Below are positions 22,332 to 34,659 of a stretch of 64,000 nt of DNA, one piece after another. The position numbers and the translations under genes are program-made. The stretch is taken from assembly GCF_016086655.4 (NCBI RefSeq), contig NC_052136.2, positions 372,001 through 436,000 on the forward strand. The letters run 5' to 3'. Within the stretch, counting starts at the first letter, position 1. Each line of letters starts with the position of its first letter. Under the pieces are notes generated by a model. It did no database searches. It saw only the letters and a program-made list of their open reading frames with translations, and was not told the DNA's origin. This DNA is from Lepeophtheirus salmonis. Taxonomy: Eukaryota; Arthropoda; Copepoda; Siphonostomatoida; Caligidae.

Positions 22332-22790
22332 CGAAGTGTTTTCAAATGTTACTTTTCAAATTTCGTGGGCAACGTATGTTTGGTATGCTCGATTTTTTTA
22401 TGTTAGTAAACTTGCCACGTAAATATATTTACTATCTCAGTAATATAATATGTTTAGTATGTTTGTGAGAGGTATAGCCGTTCGAAATATTTTGCGTATG
22501 CAACCATTTTTTGCTATTGAAAACATGGAACAAAGAATTTACATCAAATTTGATGTAAAAAATGAAATTAACTGCTCCAAAACACGTGAAATGTTGACAA
22601 TTGCGTACAAAAAAACTGTTCAGAGCTTAAAAAATGTTTATAATTGGTCAGAGTGGCGGCGAAAATGCCAATGACGAGCCTCGGACGTTAAAAACAGATG
22701 AAAACGTTGAAACACTCAAGAAAATTGTTTTGCAAAACCGTCGAATCAGAAAGTATCACTCTTAGAGGATTTTCAATCCACAAGTCACCT
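22332..22790 (+). pseudogene. Mariner 5' end with transposase DNA-binding domain
   Basis: A mariner-type terminus CGAAGTGTTTTCAAATG follows TA at 22330-22331. About 190 bases later come MEQRIYIKFDVKNEIN and a frame running to WSEWRRKC at 22672, the first helix-turn-helix of SETMAR-type mariner transposases. Past a stop, frame-shifted text resembling the linker (KTDENVETLKKI) continues to about 22770. The first 200 bases are nearly the reverse complement of 32130-32338, the start of another mariner. The catalytic domain is absent: the sequence passes directly into LINE material. Confidence 0.75.
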
Positions 22791-22849
22791 GAGTAAAATC
22801 CAAGGGCTTGTATATGATCTGCTAACTATTCGCAAGCATGGTCAGTTAC

Positions 22850-24090
22850 AGAATTTTTAGACAGAGGCATCTGCACGATATGTATGAGAATAGATGGGCT
22901 AGTAACGTATATCTCTGTTGCTTACATTAAACCATTATTACTTATTAAGAATGAAGCATTGTTACGTCTCATTAAACATTTTGAATCAGAACAAAAACCA
23001 CTTCTCTTAGCTATGGACTCAAATGCCCACAATCAACTGTGAAGTAGTTGAGAAACTGACACCAGAGGAAAACATCATTGATGAAAGCAATCTGACTATT
23101 ATAAACGAAGGGAACGAGTCTACTTTCACCATTAATGAGATCGACATCACAATCGTGAATCAACATCCCTTTAACAAGTTCACAATAACAGGGTGGCACG
23201 TATATCTTAGACCATCTATGTCGGACCATAGATATATAGTTATTGGATTCGGCAAATGCATGTCAATCGCGGAGCAATCAAGAAACTTCAGAGAAGCTAA
23301 CTGGGACATCTTTAGGTCCCATACAGAATCAGTATTATTACCGGTTCAAACTCAAAATGTTATGGATGAGAGCGCTGAATCGCTTAACAAGGCTATAAAC
23401 ATGGCATTAGATATTGGAGAAAAACTATTTGAGCGAAATCAATTCCTTGGTGGACAAAAAATCTTCCCTGACTAAGGTATAAACACAGCAAACTCGAACC
23501 AAACCGTCAACGTAGTTCCCCCATAGATTAATACCTTATCGCAAAGAATGCTTATCGTTCAGTGCTTAGAAAAGAGCAAAGATAGTAAAGGAGGATTTTC
23601 TGCAGAAAAGCGAAAGGTCCAAAAGATATCGCTCAATTTATAAGATTTCAAAAAACGACGTACAACTCTATTGGTCTTCTTATAACGGATCAGGGCTACG
23701 TTCCATCACCTGTCGAATCACTAAAAGTACTCATGGAAACTCATTTCCTGCAATGTAAATAGAATCAGTACGTATTCTGCAAGATCCATGCACGTAAATT
23801 ATTTTAACATAGACTTCTTCGATAGCAATAAAATCGGGGAATCCTTCAACTCGTTTGGCTCATACAAAAGCTCTATACATGATGAACTGAAAAAAGTTGT
23901 ACTTTTTCAACTTGGGGGACATCCTCGTCTCCTGTATCTCAGAACTTTATAAACTCATTTTCATCACGCCTAGATGCTGGAGTGAAATGAAAGTAAGTTG
24001 TCTGCCAAAACCAGGAAAAAAAAGATTACAACCTGGCCAAATCCTTCAGACCGATAACTCTTTCCAACTTTATACTTAAGGGACTTAAAC
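22850..24090 (+). pseudogene. Jockey-like non-LTR retrotransposon: endonuclease and RT remnant
   Basis: A frame near 22950-23040 reads LLAMDSNAHNQL, the D-x-N-x-H motif of APE-type endonucleases of non-LTR elements. After a frameshift the 150-codon frame from 23023 carries INEGNESTFTINEIDITIVN and then PSMSDHRYIVIGF, the SDHRY catalytic His block. After several stops, PRCWSEMKVSCLPKPGKK near 23970-24020 is the start of the reverse transcriptase domain (usually W-x-x-x-K-V-x-x-x-P-K-x-G-K). The catalytic YADD block of the RT was not found. It is a dead copy in a jockey/R1-like order. Confidence 0.8.
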
Positions 24091-24429
24091 GGATTTTACA
24101 CTGGGGCTAACGAGTGAGACAGCACATTCATAATTAACCAATATCATAGAAAAATCCATCTATTAACAACAATGCACAGTGGTTGTCAGTTTTGATTACA
24201 CATGTGCATTTGATTACATACAATTTCATTCAACTGATACACCAATGGAAAACTCGGTATTCCAAAGTGTATTAGATTCTGGTACAAAAATCTACTAAGT
24301 ACCCGTACGGTCACCGCCATGGTTAAAGGCGCATAAATGAGTATCAATCCAACCAGTGGGAGCTCACAAGGGGTGTTCTATCACTGTTCGTTTGGAATCT
24401 GATTATGGATAGCATACACGAACTTTCAA

Positions 24430-24565
24430 ACATGTTTTGAATATAATGGAATCTATTTAGGAAAGGATATTCACTACTCTGGAATGAAATAATAATGACA
24501 ACTCCTATGGAAAAGATAATTCATTTTTCAGATTACCAATTCCAAAAAAACGGGTCAGCTAAGAA
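24430..24565 (+). repeat. Rep1 tail block, + orientation
   Basis: TTTTGAATATAATGGAATCT, ATTCACTACTCTGGAATGAA, ACAACTCCTATGGAAAAGAT and CAGATTACCAATTCC occur in the same order as in 54020-54110. They recur reverse complemented at 28900-29000. Confidence 0.6.
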
Positions 24566-24589
24566 ATAACCATTTATATCCTTTTCTCC

Positions 24590-24790
24590 TCCTTCCCTTA
24601 TCAAAGATGATTGTAGCTGATCTAATAAAACGTTCTGAGCATGATTATTTCCCTCCTACAAAACATTCTTCAAACTGTTAGGATTACAATGTTGATCTTT
24701 GGATTCTTTTTTTCGATCATGCCCATTGTATAAAGGATTTTCATAAGTACTTATAACTCTCCAAGAAATCATCATAGTTACTCTCCATCA
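24590..24790 (-). repeat. Rep1 copy, - orientation
   Basis: GATTGTAGCTGATCTAATAA, AAAACATTCTTCAAACTGTT and CATGCCCATTGTATAAAGGA are characteristic Rep1 minus-strand phrases. It lies tail to tail with the + block at 24430. Confidence 0.65.
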
Positions 24791-25234
24791 TTCATAACCA
24801 CATGTGGTTTATACTTGAATGTTCCTTCCTCACGAAGAAAAATCTCTTCAGGTTGCCAACAACAACAAGAACTGTTACGCTAAAAAATGCTTAGGATTTA
24901 CAGTCTTATATATGTCTATAATTTCTTTTATAGAAAAACAAATCATTTAAGCCCAGAAAGAATATTTACAGAAAAACTAACTAGGAACGAAAATAAAAGA
25001 TTATGGATGGGAGAAAAAAAAAGATGAAAAGACCCTTTTAAAAAGTGAAAAAATAATACTTTGGAATTAAAATATAATTTAATCCTATTAAAACAAAATT
25101 TTGACAATTTTTTTCCTTCTTTCCGTTCATTCATGTCTGTTTAACTATGTATGTATTTATACTAAAAGATATTATTAGAGTTCTAAATCCTAAGTAATTT
25201 TTAGAAAAAAATTCCGTTGTTGGCAACCCGATAA

Positions 25235-25320
25235 TTGCGAATGTTTTTGCTCATAAATGATGGAGCGTAACTCTGAGGATTTTGTGCAGGAGTGATTATT
25301 AAAACAAAGAACATCCGTTC
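25235..25320 (-). repeat. Rep1 fragment, - orientation
   Basis: TTTTTGCTCATAAATGATGG, AGCGTAACTCTGAGGATTTT and GCAGGAGTGATTATT form the leading part of a minus-strand Rep1 copy. The rest is missing. Confidence 0.55.
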
Positions 25321-26359
25321 CTAGAAGCCTAATAATTCAGAAGAATCCCGGATATTTATACATACATTAAGTATAAAGAAAATCACAAGAGTAAGGAAAG
25401 ACACTCAAGATTGGTTTGAAAGTTATAAGTGTATGCCCATGTTAGACTCCGTGTAGGATTTTTGTGAACTTATATATATATGTCTATGTTCTTGTTGGGT
25501 TCATAGTAGAATACAAGATCAACATGGGATCCTGCCTATGTCATTGCCAGATACGGACTGGGACTAGTGTTTGTTTAATGTTTTTTATTAATTAATATCT
25601 AGTGTTGGATTTATCCAAAAAAACCATTTAATACCATTTAATATTTTCTAAGTTCTTATATTCTTGAAACTTAGCTAGGGTTGAAGAAAAAAGAAAGATA
25701 GCTAGAACCGTACGAATGAACAAAAGCAACAATAAAAGAATATAAAAACGTATAAAGTTATTTATTCAATATTATATTACTTTAATAATTATACGACAAC
25801 ATCAAAAAATATTATTTACTTTTTTTTTTCTATCTAAATATTTATTTACATAAGTACAATTTTTCTACGATTGTGATTTCTAGGAAAGGCATCATTAATT
25901 TCGTCATTTTCCTTGCTGTAGATACATTAATTGATAGCATAGCTAAATCACTTGTACGATTATCCCTCCAGCTATTTCTCAAATGGTTTTTTTTAGTCTC
26001 TTAAGGCATGAAAAATGTATATTACAGCTAACTGATGATACAGGAAAGGTTAGAAAAATGCCATTTGACTGAAATAAATCGATAAAGACATCTCTGTATG
26101 GGCGCATGAGATGAAAAAAAATCTTTAGAACGGTGAATAAATTGTCCTTGAAGGGCTTTAGCCGTTGCACTTAATGAAGTTCCACAGCCAAATTATCTTT
26201 ATATATTCCATAATAATTTGCTATGGGTAAGAGCATATTCTTGTCTAAGAAAATTGAATGGCCTCCAAAACGTTAAATTGTCGCATCATAATTATATTTT
26301 ATTGACTTTTTTTCCTTTGTGTTAAGAAATGATTTTTTGTGGGGGTGCTTTGGTAATTC
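25321..26359. other. AT-rich intergenic sequence
   Basis: No gene recognised. It includes a T-rich patch at 25819-25829 and no known repeat family. Confidence 0.45.
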
Positions 26360-26640
26360 ATCAGGGTGTTTGAGTGCTTAAGACACTGACGTCCATGGCC
26401 ATATCCGTCCTGGAGAAATCCGACTCCTCTTTAAAAACTTTGGCTACTGCATTAGTAGTCCATTTTCTTTGACAGCCACTCTTGGTGGCTCCTCTGAGAT
26501 CCTCGCCCTTATCCATGCGCTCCTTTACACGGTAGAAGGTTGCTTTTGAGCCATATTTGGCCCCAATAACTGATTTTAAGAACATTTCAGCGATAAAAAA
26601 TGTTGTAATCTTTCGCCTTTCTTGTTATTACGACGTGATA
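26360..26640 (-). pseudogene. Tc1/mariner-superfamily transposase, DNA-binding domain
   Basis: The minus strand reads GAKYGSKATFYRVKERMDKG, then GEDLRGATKSGCQRK and TTNAVAKVFKEESDFSR. The arrangement of a VKERxDxGEDL helix, a basic linker and a following A-V-A-x-V-x-x-x-E segment matches the paired-like domain of these transposases. The frame stops at 26361 and no catalytic part follows. Confidence 0.6.
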
Positions 26641-27234
26641 ATACAATCTAATGTTTTGAATTTAAAGTCAACAAAAAGAAAGAAGCGTGCTCTCTGATGA
26701 AGGAAAAAAGAATCAAATTGTTTTGGTAGACGCTGATTTATTCAGTTTATATAAAAAATATAATAACTTTTAAATGAGCCGATTTGTGGTAACCCATTAT
26801 AAGTAATAAATGGACCTGAATGAATTGTGAATGAATTTTTCTGTAATAACATAGAAGAAAGCTTTAGTTTACACGGAAACATTCCGGCCAAAGACGGAGG
26901 GTTTATCGGGGAATCTCGCACAAATCTCGTATTGTATTATCAAATCTTATTTTCAAACTACAAACTTTCGAGATAATAAGACTTGAAATGTGTTAATTTT
27001 TTTTTTTTTAATAAATACCTCTTAAAGTATACAAGTTCAAAGAAAAGCAAAAGTCTAGGAGCAATCACTAGTTGAGTTCCTTGAACAAGATTCAAGAAAA
27101 GGAGACAATCTTCATATATATTTTTACTTTAAATATAGAAGGTCGTTTGGTTAAATCCGGAATACTATCAACTGCATCCTGATCAATAAGAAAAGCAAGT
27201 AGAGGTTTGACATTTTATTATCAAGCTCTAATTA

Positions 27235-28200
27235 AAAAAATCATTGAATGTGTTTGCAATTTTCACCAATCATTCGCTCATAACGAGGCCTAAAAGATTT
27301 TCCTGCCTGGATAACGTTCGTGGGGGATACTTTTTTCCAGTATTTGATAATGAAGGACTTCAAGGAGTCGATGGTCGATGCTGTTGTGTGAATTGGAAGA
27401 GACCTTATTCTCTACCTCCCTCTAAAAGATGTAATCCAGAGGATTCATAAAGGGGGGGAGGTTTGGGTGTGTAAAAATGACAAATATTATCTTCTTTAAA
27501 TAAGTCTTGCGTCTTGTGATCTTGTGAGAGGGGGCCACTAGACAACATTGTCCCCAGCTTTCATCCAAGGTATCATTTTGTCCAACAGGAGTGCACAGTA
27601 CCTGTCGGTAACTACCCTCTCCTTTGGTTCAAAGAAGAAGATGGTGGCATGACTCTGCCGTTGTTCCCGATGACGCCAAGGATCATAATGCTGACCAAAA
27701 ACTTGATTTTAAAGACGTGGAGGACATTAAACCTCTCTGTGGCCAAATGTCTGTCGTTATGGATGTTGTGGTGAATCTGTCGAAAGTCCATTGTTTCTCA
27801 TCCGAATAAAAAATGATTTGGTTCCCAATTGACTACAAATCGTTCAGCAATTTTCTTCCATAGACAGCCTGGGTGGCCTTCATTTGGTCTGCAAGAATAT
27901 GTCTTCTTGTAGAGGCAGTATTATTTCATCCCAAGCTCAATGTTTATGGCCCTGAAGACTGTTGCTAAGAGCGTAAATCCTAAAAGATGACTTCAAAGAA
28001 TATGGGAGAGTGTTTTTTTTATCCCTCTGGGACTTGTGGGCTTTTCTCTTATATGCCCCCTCCTCCTCCCAGCAGTTGTAGAATTCGAGGCCTGTGCTCT
28101 TTGGATAGTTGAGTGTCTTCTTGATATCCACTGGACTGTGCCCCGTGCAAGCAAATTCGATGATGGTGTTCTTCCGGGTCTCCTTCATCGTAAATAAATG
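27235..28200 (-). pseudogene. Nearly full-length but decayed Tc1/mariner-superfamily transposase
   Basis: From 28188 the minus strand reads MKETRKNTIIEFACTGHSP, the first helix-turn-helix, then YNCWEEEGAYKRKAHKS and a second helix-turn-helix region to 27937. Near 27805 FSDEKQWTFDRF supplies the first catalytic Asp. MILGVIGNNGRVMPP follows at about 27650. TDRYCALLLDKMIPWMKAGD comes next at about 27580. After a deletion that removes the usual QQDGAPAH block, PLDYIF and REVENKVSSNSHNSID follow near 27410, then SFRPRYERMIGENC at about 27270. It is the longest transposase trace in the window, broken by frameshifts and loss of the second Asp region. Confidence 0.8.
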
Positions 28201-28899
28201 TCATGAATTAAAAGCTGGGCAACTAACTTAAATCTAAGGCTCAAAACCTCTCACTTTAAAATTGAAATCACCGAGTTAAATGCTCTCCTTATTTTTCAGG
28301 GTGTAGTTAAAGATGGTACGGATGTACCTGAACGACCCTGTGCATACTGTTCAATGACTCATAAATATATTTCAATCAGTTAACGGCTATTTCTTCAAAT
28401 TTATCGACTAAAATGAAACATCCTATAATCTTCCCTATAGTTTATAACCTTTATTTATTTTAACAAACTTATATTGTCACCCATATAGCCCATTCAAAAA
28501 GGATCTGTTAACTTCTCATTCTTTGCTTTTGAAGATAATTTTTGGCTACTTTAAGTGCAATTTAAAGGCACTCAATCCTTACATTAAAGCAAATGTACTT
28601 GAAATATTGTATCTCCTTGTAGTTTTTTTCACAGAGAGACTCTTCAAGGACGAGTTACCAATCTGCAAATAATGTGATGAAAAAAAAAAAAAAACAGTAT
28701 TGCATAATTTAAGAGACTAATGCTCCATAAATATTTACTTCTACAAGAAATTAGACAGGGTGCAGAGTCAAAATTTGGGAAAAATGCCATCAAGCCACAA
28801 ACTATTGTATGGTTTTGTGGAAGCTAGCGATCTCGAGTGAGTCGCTAAAGTTATTAATAAACTCCAATGTTTATTATCTAGAGCACAACATGACTAGTG
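28201..28899. other. Intergenic stretch, possible transposon end then AT-rich DNA
   Basis: ATTTTTCAGGGTGTAGTTAA at 28291-28310 could be the terminal repeat of the transposase element 27235-28200, but no matching opposite end was found. The rest contains an A run at 28680-28694 and no gene. Confidence 0.35.
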
Positions 28900-29240
28900 A
28901 TGTAAATAGTCCCGTTTTTTTGGAATTGGTAATCTGAAGAATGAATTTTCTTCCTTGGCTGTTATCATTATTATTTAACTCCCCAGTAGTTAACTTTTTC
29001 CTAATATATTCAAAAGCTGAGAGAAGATTCGTTATAAAAGACTAACTTGGGGCAGTTTAATTGTAAGTACTTTTTGGATGATCGATATCGGAGTAATTTT
29101 TGCCCATCTCCTTGACTATTTTCTTCTCATCCTCTTCCCTAGTTACAACTGATTGTAGCTGATCTCATGAAACGCCGTGAATTTGTATCTCCTTCAAAAC
29201 ATTCTTCAAACTGAAATGGCTACACAAATATTGTTTAACA
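28900..29240 (-). repeat. Rep1 copy, - orientation (tail block then body)
   Basis: CCGTTTTTTTGGAATTGGTA followed by ATCTGAAGAATGAATTTT is the tail block reversed. After about 60 bases come TTTAATTGTAAGTACTTTTT, CGATATCGGAGTAATTTT, TTGTAGCTGATCTCATGAAA and AAAACATTCTTCAAACTGAA. This order shows that the tail block and body belong to one longer element. Confidence 0.6.
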
Positions 29241-30539
29241 CTATGACAATGTTTATCCTACGAGGAGTTTTGCTCGTGATGCTCTAAACGAGTTTCTATG
29301 GACAAAGTTTGTGGAGCGGAGAGAAGAAGATTGAGTGAGTAGAAGAAAATAAAATAAACAATCTTAAAACTAGAGTTCCACTATTAAGAATTTATTTACC
29401 AAGCGTCAGATAAAATAAATTCATCATCTTATTCCGCCTTCTTCGTTCTTTTCTCTTGTGAGAATAAAGATATTGAGACAAGAATTGTTTTATCAAAATT
29501 AAGCTTTAAATATTTCATTTTAATCATGTTTGACTTTAAAATATTATCTAATAATTACTGTCTTTCACTTTAAGACAGTAAATGTATGAATTGCTATATC
29601 CTTTTTGCTTACTATTGCCTTGACAGGTCACATTTTGTTACTTCAAATTATTTATTGACTACTTACTCCAATCCTTAATATACTCATTATTTATTACAAA
29701 ATGGGGACACAAAACTTACAGTAGCAGCTATTTATGACTCTAACCCCATTATTTTTAACTACAATGTTAGTTACGCAACCAAACGCCAGCTGAAACAAAA
29801 ATAAACAAGTTTTTTTTAATCCTATATCTCTAAGTATAAAAATGTTGGAGAAACCAAGGTAAATAGAAATACTAGATTATACCGACTTCCACCACGCTTT
29901 TTAATATTGACGTCATAGCGTATGATTGGTTGCATTTTTGTGTTGCCCAGCAGTCGGTACGATACATCAAATTGAAAAGTCAAGCAAGCCCGATTACATG
30001 ATGGGCTAACCTTGTAATTCTATTGACCTTTGGAGAAACAACGAAAAAGGCAAGGTATGGACGACCTAAACAACCTGTGTCAATGCCGAGAATACTGCAA
30101 AGACAGTTGGCATCTTCACAGACTATATGCAGCATCAAGAAGTCACTAAGTATGGGAATGGTATTCTGAATGGGGAATCATTCTGTTTTGGAGTACTTTC
30201 TCTGTTAAGGAGAATGGAAGATTCACGCTGAAATCTTGAGGACAACCTCTTTCCCTCAGGGCTGGACACTGAAAATGTAATGGGTCTTCCAGTAAGGCAA
30301 TGAATGACCCTGTACGTACGACCATGGCAACAAAGGAGTGGAACAGGAGATTCACCTTGAAGTCAATTCCATAGAAAATATTTATCAGTGGACAAACTGG
30401 AATCAAATCGGAAAGGGATCAAATAGTTATTTCCTTTAAACCACCACCTCGCCCCATTTCACGCTATCCTTTCTCCGAAAAGAAACTGGAAAGCCCCAAA
30501 ATCAGTAATAATATCAAAAAGTCCCCATACAGCCAATAG
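29241..30539. other. Intergenic stretch, no gene assigned
   Basis: The part 30050-30420 is GC-richer and is probably the upstream part of the transposon whose C-terminus is at 30540-30785. No N-terminal or catalytic motif could be read in either strand. Confidence 0.35.
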
Positions 30540-30785
30540 GAATTGAAACTTCTGCGGCAACAATATGGCTGACTTTTGGCCTGCCTCCATCCGGCCCTCG
30601 TCTAGCCCTCGCCACAACCTTTTGGAGTTTGCAGTTTGGGGGTCCTGGAGAAGAATGTCTGTCGCATCTCCCATCCAAACGTGAATTCGTTCCAAGCTGC
30701 TATAATGACACCATGGTACGACGTGTTCAAGGAATACAATCTGTTGGCTCTTATTGCTAGTGAAGGAGGACATATTGAATAAAAA
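30540..30785 (+). pseudogene. Tc1/mariner-superfamily transposase, C-terminal remnant
   Basis: The + strand reads NMADFWPASIRPSSSP then RHNLLEFAVWG, the block around the third catalytic Asp, here replaced by Arg (SPR for SPD). After a frameshift it continues SHPNVNSFQAAIMTPWYDVF and LIASEGGHIE plus stop near 30778. The C-terminus is of the same subfamily as 15600-15965. Confidence 0.7.
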
Positions 30786-31561
30786 ATATAGCTAAATATA
30801 GTATTTAAACATATCGCAAATTCGTTTTGAGGTGTTATTTCTTGATTCCATAAAAATCACGGATTTTTTTGTAATTTAGTGATGATACTGCAAGTTTTGG
30901 TTCCCAACTTTGTACATGTTTAAAAAGTGTAGTAACTTCACAGTGAATATAACAATTTACAATCTCTTATAATTAAATTTTCTGTTTGCTCTAATGATTA
31001 AAATTATGTCAATAAAAAATTTATTTATAGTGTTATTGGTGCATTAATTAAGAGCCCAATAAAAACCCTTGCCTTCTCCAAAGAATACTAAATAAATTAA
31101 TTGAATTTAAAAAGAAGACTTATAAACTTACATACTTAATTTAAGAATTTATATTCAGTCATTTCTAATCCCCCACCCCTTTTTTTTTTTAAATAAATTT
31201 CATTATTTTATATCAAGCGTATATACAAAATTCGAGTTCTATCCAAAAAATTAATTTACTCTCCGATTTTTGTACTTTTTGCAGGTTTAATGATGCTAAC
31301 AATTAACTAAAATATCATTCAATATGCTGGTCCTTGTTCTAAACAACTTGTCAAATACTCCTTGCCACTGACTTGCAGCTAGTAGACCAACGTCTTCCCG
31401 AATGTTTGTATCCGCTACTTCTATTTGGAAATTCATGCTGACCCAGGAAACTGGATTGGCAAAACCCAGCATTGCAAAGTCAAGGGAGTTTTTATCAGTG
31501 ATTCATAAAACATGTCGGGTCGGTATTTAAATATAAATAAAAAAGTGAAAGCAGCCACCCT

Positions 31562-31742
31562 TACCATTTGAAGAATGTTTGGGGAGAGCAGCTTAGCTGC
31601 CATGACGGCTTATGAAAACTTCTCTAATCAGTTGTTTAAGAAAAGATTATTTTTTTAAATCCACCTCTTTTTATTGCAAGTACATTAGTAGGAATTACTT
31701 CGTTGCCGATCCTTAATTCTACTCAACAAGGACAAACCCTTA
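31562..31742 (+). repeat. Rep1 copy, + orientation, cut by a mariner
   Basis: ATTTGAAGAATGTTTGGGGA, GAGCAGCTTAGCTGCCATGA and CGATCCTTAATTCTACTC, then CAACAAGGAC, run up to TA at 31743, where the mariner 31745-32338 begins. The missing Rep1 end is not found directly after the mariner, so the insertion site is not perfectly restored. Confidence 0.6.
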
Positions 31743-31744
31743 TA

Positions 31745-32338
31745 GGATGGTCGTTTGAAAAGTCCTTGCAAAGTCCTAAAGATGACACTACTGTCGCGTA
31801 TCGAAGTTATGTTTAGTTAGTGGCATCTCTTGGAAGAACACACACCAACTTTCAGCCAGATCGGTATATTTCTTTCTGTTTGGCTTCAATTTTGGTGGTA
31901 ACCTCAGCCAAATCCAGTGAATATGGTGGCTGAGGTATGTCATGATCGTGGTGTTGTTTTAGGACGAAAAATGCGACGATTTTTTAGGGTCATAATTAAG
32001 CAACTTTGAAGCAAACTTGCCTGACACCCGTCTCATGCCCAAAAACTTTTTAAAAAATCATCGATCTAACCAATATGTTAATATTCATAGCAATTTTTCT
32101 GTTAGTGATTCGACAGTATTGCGAAGCAGTTATCCATTTTTTCAATAGCAAAAAATCGTAAAAAATGCAAAATATTTCGAACGGCTGTGCCTCTCACAAA
32201 CAAAATTATCATATTATATTGCTGAGACAGTAAATACATATGTTCATGGGGAGTGTACTAACATAAAATAATCGAGCTTACCAAATATACCTTGCCCACG
32301 AAATTTGAAAACTCATCTTACTTTTTGAACACACCTCG
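31745..32338 (-). mobile_element. Internally deleted mariner, 594 bp, TA-flanked
   Basis: The element is bounded by TA at 31743-31744 and 32339-32340. The 5' terminus on the minus strand is CGAGGTGTGTTCAAAAAGTA and the other end is GGATGGTCGTTTGAAAAGTC, imperfect inverted repeats. The minus strand has the same 200-base leader as 22332-22530. It then jumps to the last part of the transposase, where PPYS-like and KEIYRSG-like text can be read near 31850-31930. The DNA-binding and most catalytic sequence is deleted. Confidence 0.7.
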
Positions 32339-32424
32339 TATAAATTTACATAAGTTATATCCTCAAGTCAAGAGCTTGGTGCCATTGCCCCTTATGGCTT
32401 CCTAAAATTGGTCTAGGTCTGAAC

Positions 32425-32515
32425 AAAAAAGCTGTTCCTCTCCGAAACATTATTCAAATTATAAGGATTACCCTAAATTTTCAACATTATTTCTTTTTTT
32501 TAACATACAGGAGGT
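32425..32515 (-). repeat. Rep1 fragment, - orientation
   Basis: GCTGTTCCTCTCCGAAACAT, TATTCAAATTATAAGGATTA and TTTTTTTTAACATACAGG are the Rep1 end read on the minus strand. Confidence 0.5.
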
Positions 32516-33480
32516 AATAGTTTTTACAACTCAAATATAGATCATATACCAGTACAAAAAAATAATAATGCTATCAAAAAAGAAGATGAAGAACCATGTT
32601 ATCTACCTTCATATTAATGGCTTATAAATTATTTATTTAATACAAAAAAATAAGCTTCCCATGAATAGACAAAAAAATTAAATGATATTTGTATCATTTT
32701 CATTAGAGATTCAATGATATGAATATAAATGACATAATTTAAGAACGAGTAACAAATGACTAATATGCAATTTATTTACATACTTTGTTATCTAAACAAC
32801 AGTTAAATTAAGTAAGTTATACATAGAGAAGGGGAATGAGCGAATTTGTCGTGTATAAATGATTTCGCTCTCTCGACGACATCCAAACAGATATAGTAGC
32901 CATGGGAGACAATTTATTGGCCGTAGACGTACCTTACTTGAGGCTGTCTCGTAGTGGTAGAAAGAACAAAGAAAAAATAGAAACATCTAGATATCAAAAT
33001 ATTATATATTAATATAATTAGTGTTCGTCTTTCAGTCTTTCAGTTAGATAGGGCCAAAAGATGAAACCAAAGGCGGCTGTATAGAATAAATCAATTTTGC
33101 ATTCGCTTTTTTATCTAAATAAGATTAATAAAGAGTTTTGTTAAATATATAATTAAAGAATTGGCGGCTATTTTCTTTTTTATTTTCAAGTGTTTAAGTT
33201 TCAAGTTTCCACCGAGTATAAGTCCTCAACATACAAATAAACCTTGCTTATTAATATAGAAGATTATTTAAGAATATCATACATGACAAGGGTTAAGAAT
33301 ATTAAAGTACATATAGAGGATGTAAAAACATAATCCGGAGCTTCAGATTTCCGTATTTTCTCATAATATATGATGACGAAATTGTGCAATGCTCTGTTTT
33401 GTGGTAGAATTCTATATATATATGTTTATCTTAAAACCCTGAACCCCTCCATGGATTCAACAACAGAAACTTTAACCCAA
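32516..33480. other. AT-rich intergenic sequence
   Basis: A minus-strand frame at 32792-32986 has no recognisable domain. No repeat family was identified. Confidence 0.4.
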
Positions 33481-33499
33481 TTAAACTTTCAGAAGCAGA

Positions 33500-33780
33500 A
33501 GGCAGGTGCGCTGCAGTGAGGATTTTGGTGAAAAAAGATTTGCATATTAGCAAGCAGAGTTATCAAAGATGAGAGGGATCGACAGGAGAAGGATTGCAGA
33601 GTTCAGGAAGACTCTGTTGGAGAACAAGGACACTAGAGTACTACAGCGACTGGGAGTCCAAATACATTTGCTCTCCAAGCTCTCAAAGATTACGTCCTAA
33701 AGATGGCAGGTTTTGATCCATTGGTCTAGTAACAGAACTTTACCCCCCTACACAATATGCCAGGTCCTTGGCAATTGAAA
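33500..33780 (+). pseudogene. Transposon fragment, first of a direct pair
   Basis: The blocks AGAGTTCAGGAAGACTCTGT, AGAACAAGGACACTAGAGTA, CTCTCAAAGATTACGTCCTA and AGATGGCAGG match 34660-34815 in the same order. In the longer copy they precede a recognisable transposase C-terminus. By position this would be the DNA-binding part. Frames are broken. Confidence 0.55.
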
Positions 33781-34659
33781 ATGATTTTTTTTTTAAATTC
33801 AAAAGAGGATATTTGATAATAAATTCAGTTACACATAAACTTTACAACGTGGCGCAGTCGCTAGGATCTATTTCTAAGGATCTGAATGTTGAAAGGGGAT
33901 ATCATTGATACAGGATAATTACTGGACTTAATGGTATACTTAAGATCGTAGATGATATTTCAGTTTTTGCTAGAAATTATAATAAACTATTACAAAGAAT
34001 ATGTGACCTTCTTAAGTATTGTCGTTTGACATTACCTTATCTAAAGATACACGAAACAAATGATGGAATGGAGACTCTTTAGCAAATTAGTGCACGCACT
34101 TTACATAAGGAATGAGGAATTTCTCAAATTAAAGACTGCAACAAAAACCAAGAATAGAGTACATTATTAATATATTTTTTCTGCAATTGCTGTGGTTTAT
34201 ATATATAAATATTATTAATCTATATTAATGTTACCATATTTGCTTGTTTATAACTATTGTAGATATATATATTTCTTTCCTATCTACCTCTTCATATTAT
34301 AACAAATTCAGTTGCACATACACTATATAACAGATATCCTCCATCAAGACATTTTTGGACATTGCAGAAAATACTCAAACTTTTTAGAAAGAGCAAAAAA
34401 CAACGTGTTAGTTTTTAGTTTAAAAGAAAATTTGCTCTTAAGGTTACATATTTGTATTTTATTCATTTTTGATGGTAATGTTTTTAAATTGGATATCTTA
34501 TTTTTGAAAGCCTTAATCTGGTGAATAAATTTTAAAACATAATGTGTAATTATATTTCTGTAAATGCAATAAATAAATAAAAAATTCCAAATAATTTTAG
34601 ATGATTCTAATTTTCTAAATTATTTGCTGTCTTAATAAAGGTTATTTTTTATTTTTTTT

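Noticed and set aside
29880..29960. Inverted TACCGACT / AGTCGGTA around about 60 bases
   Set aside because: The arms are only 8 bases and do not extend. Chance is likely in 64 kb.
33852..33918. tRNA-like string GTGGCGCAGTCGCTAGGATC resembling an A box
   Set aside because: No convincing B box, acceptor stem or anticodon arm could be paired, so it is not reported as a tRNA.
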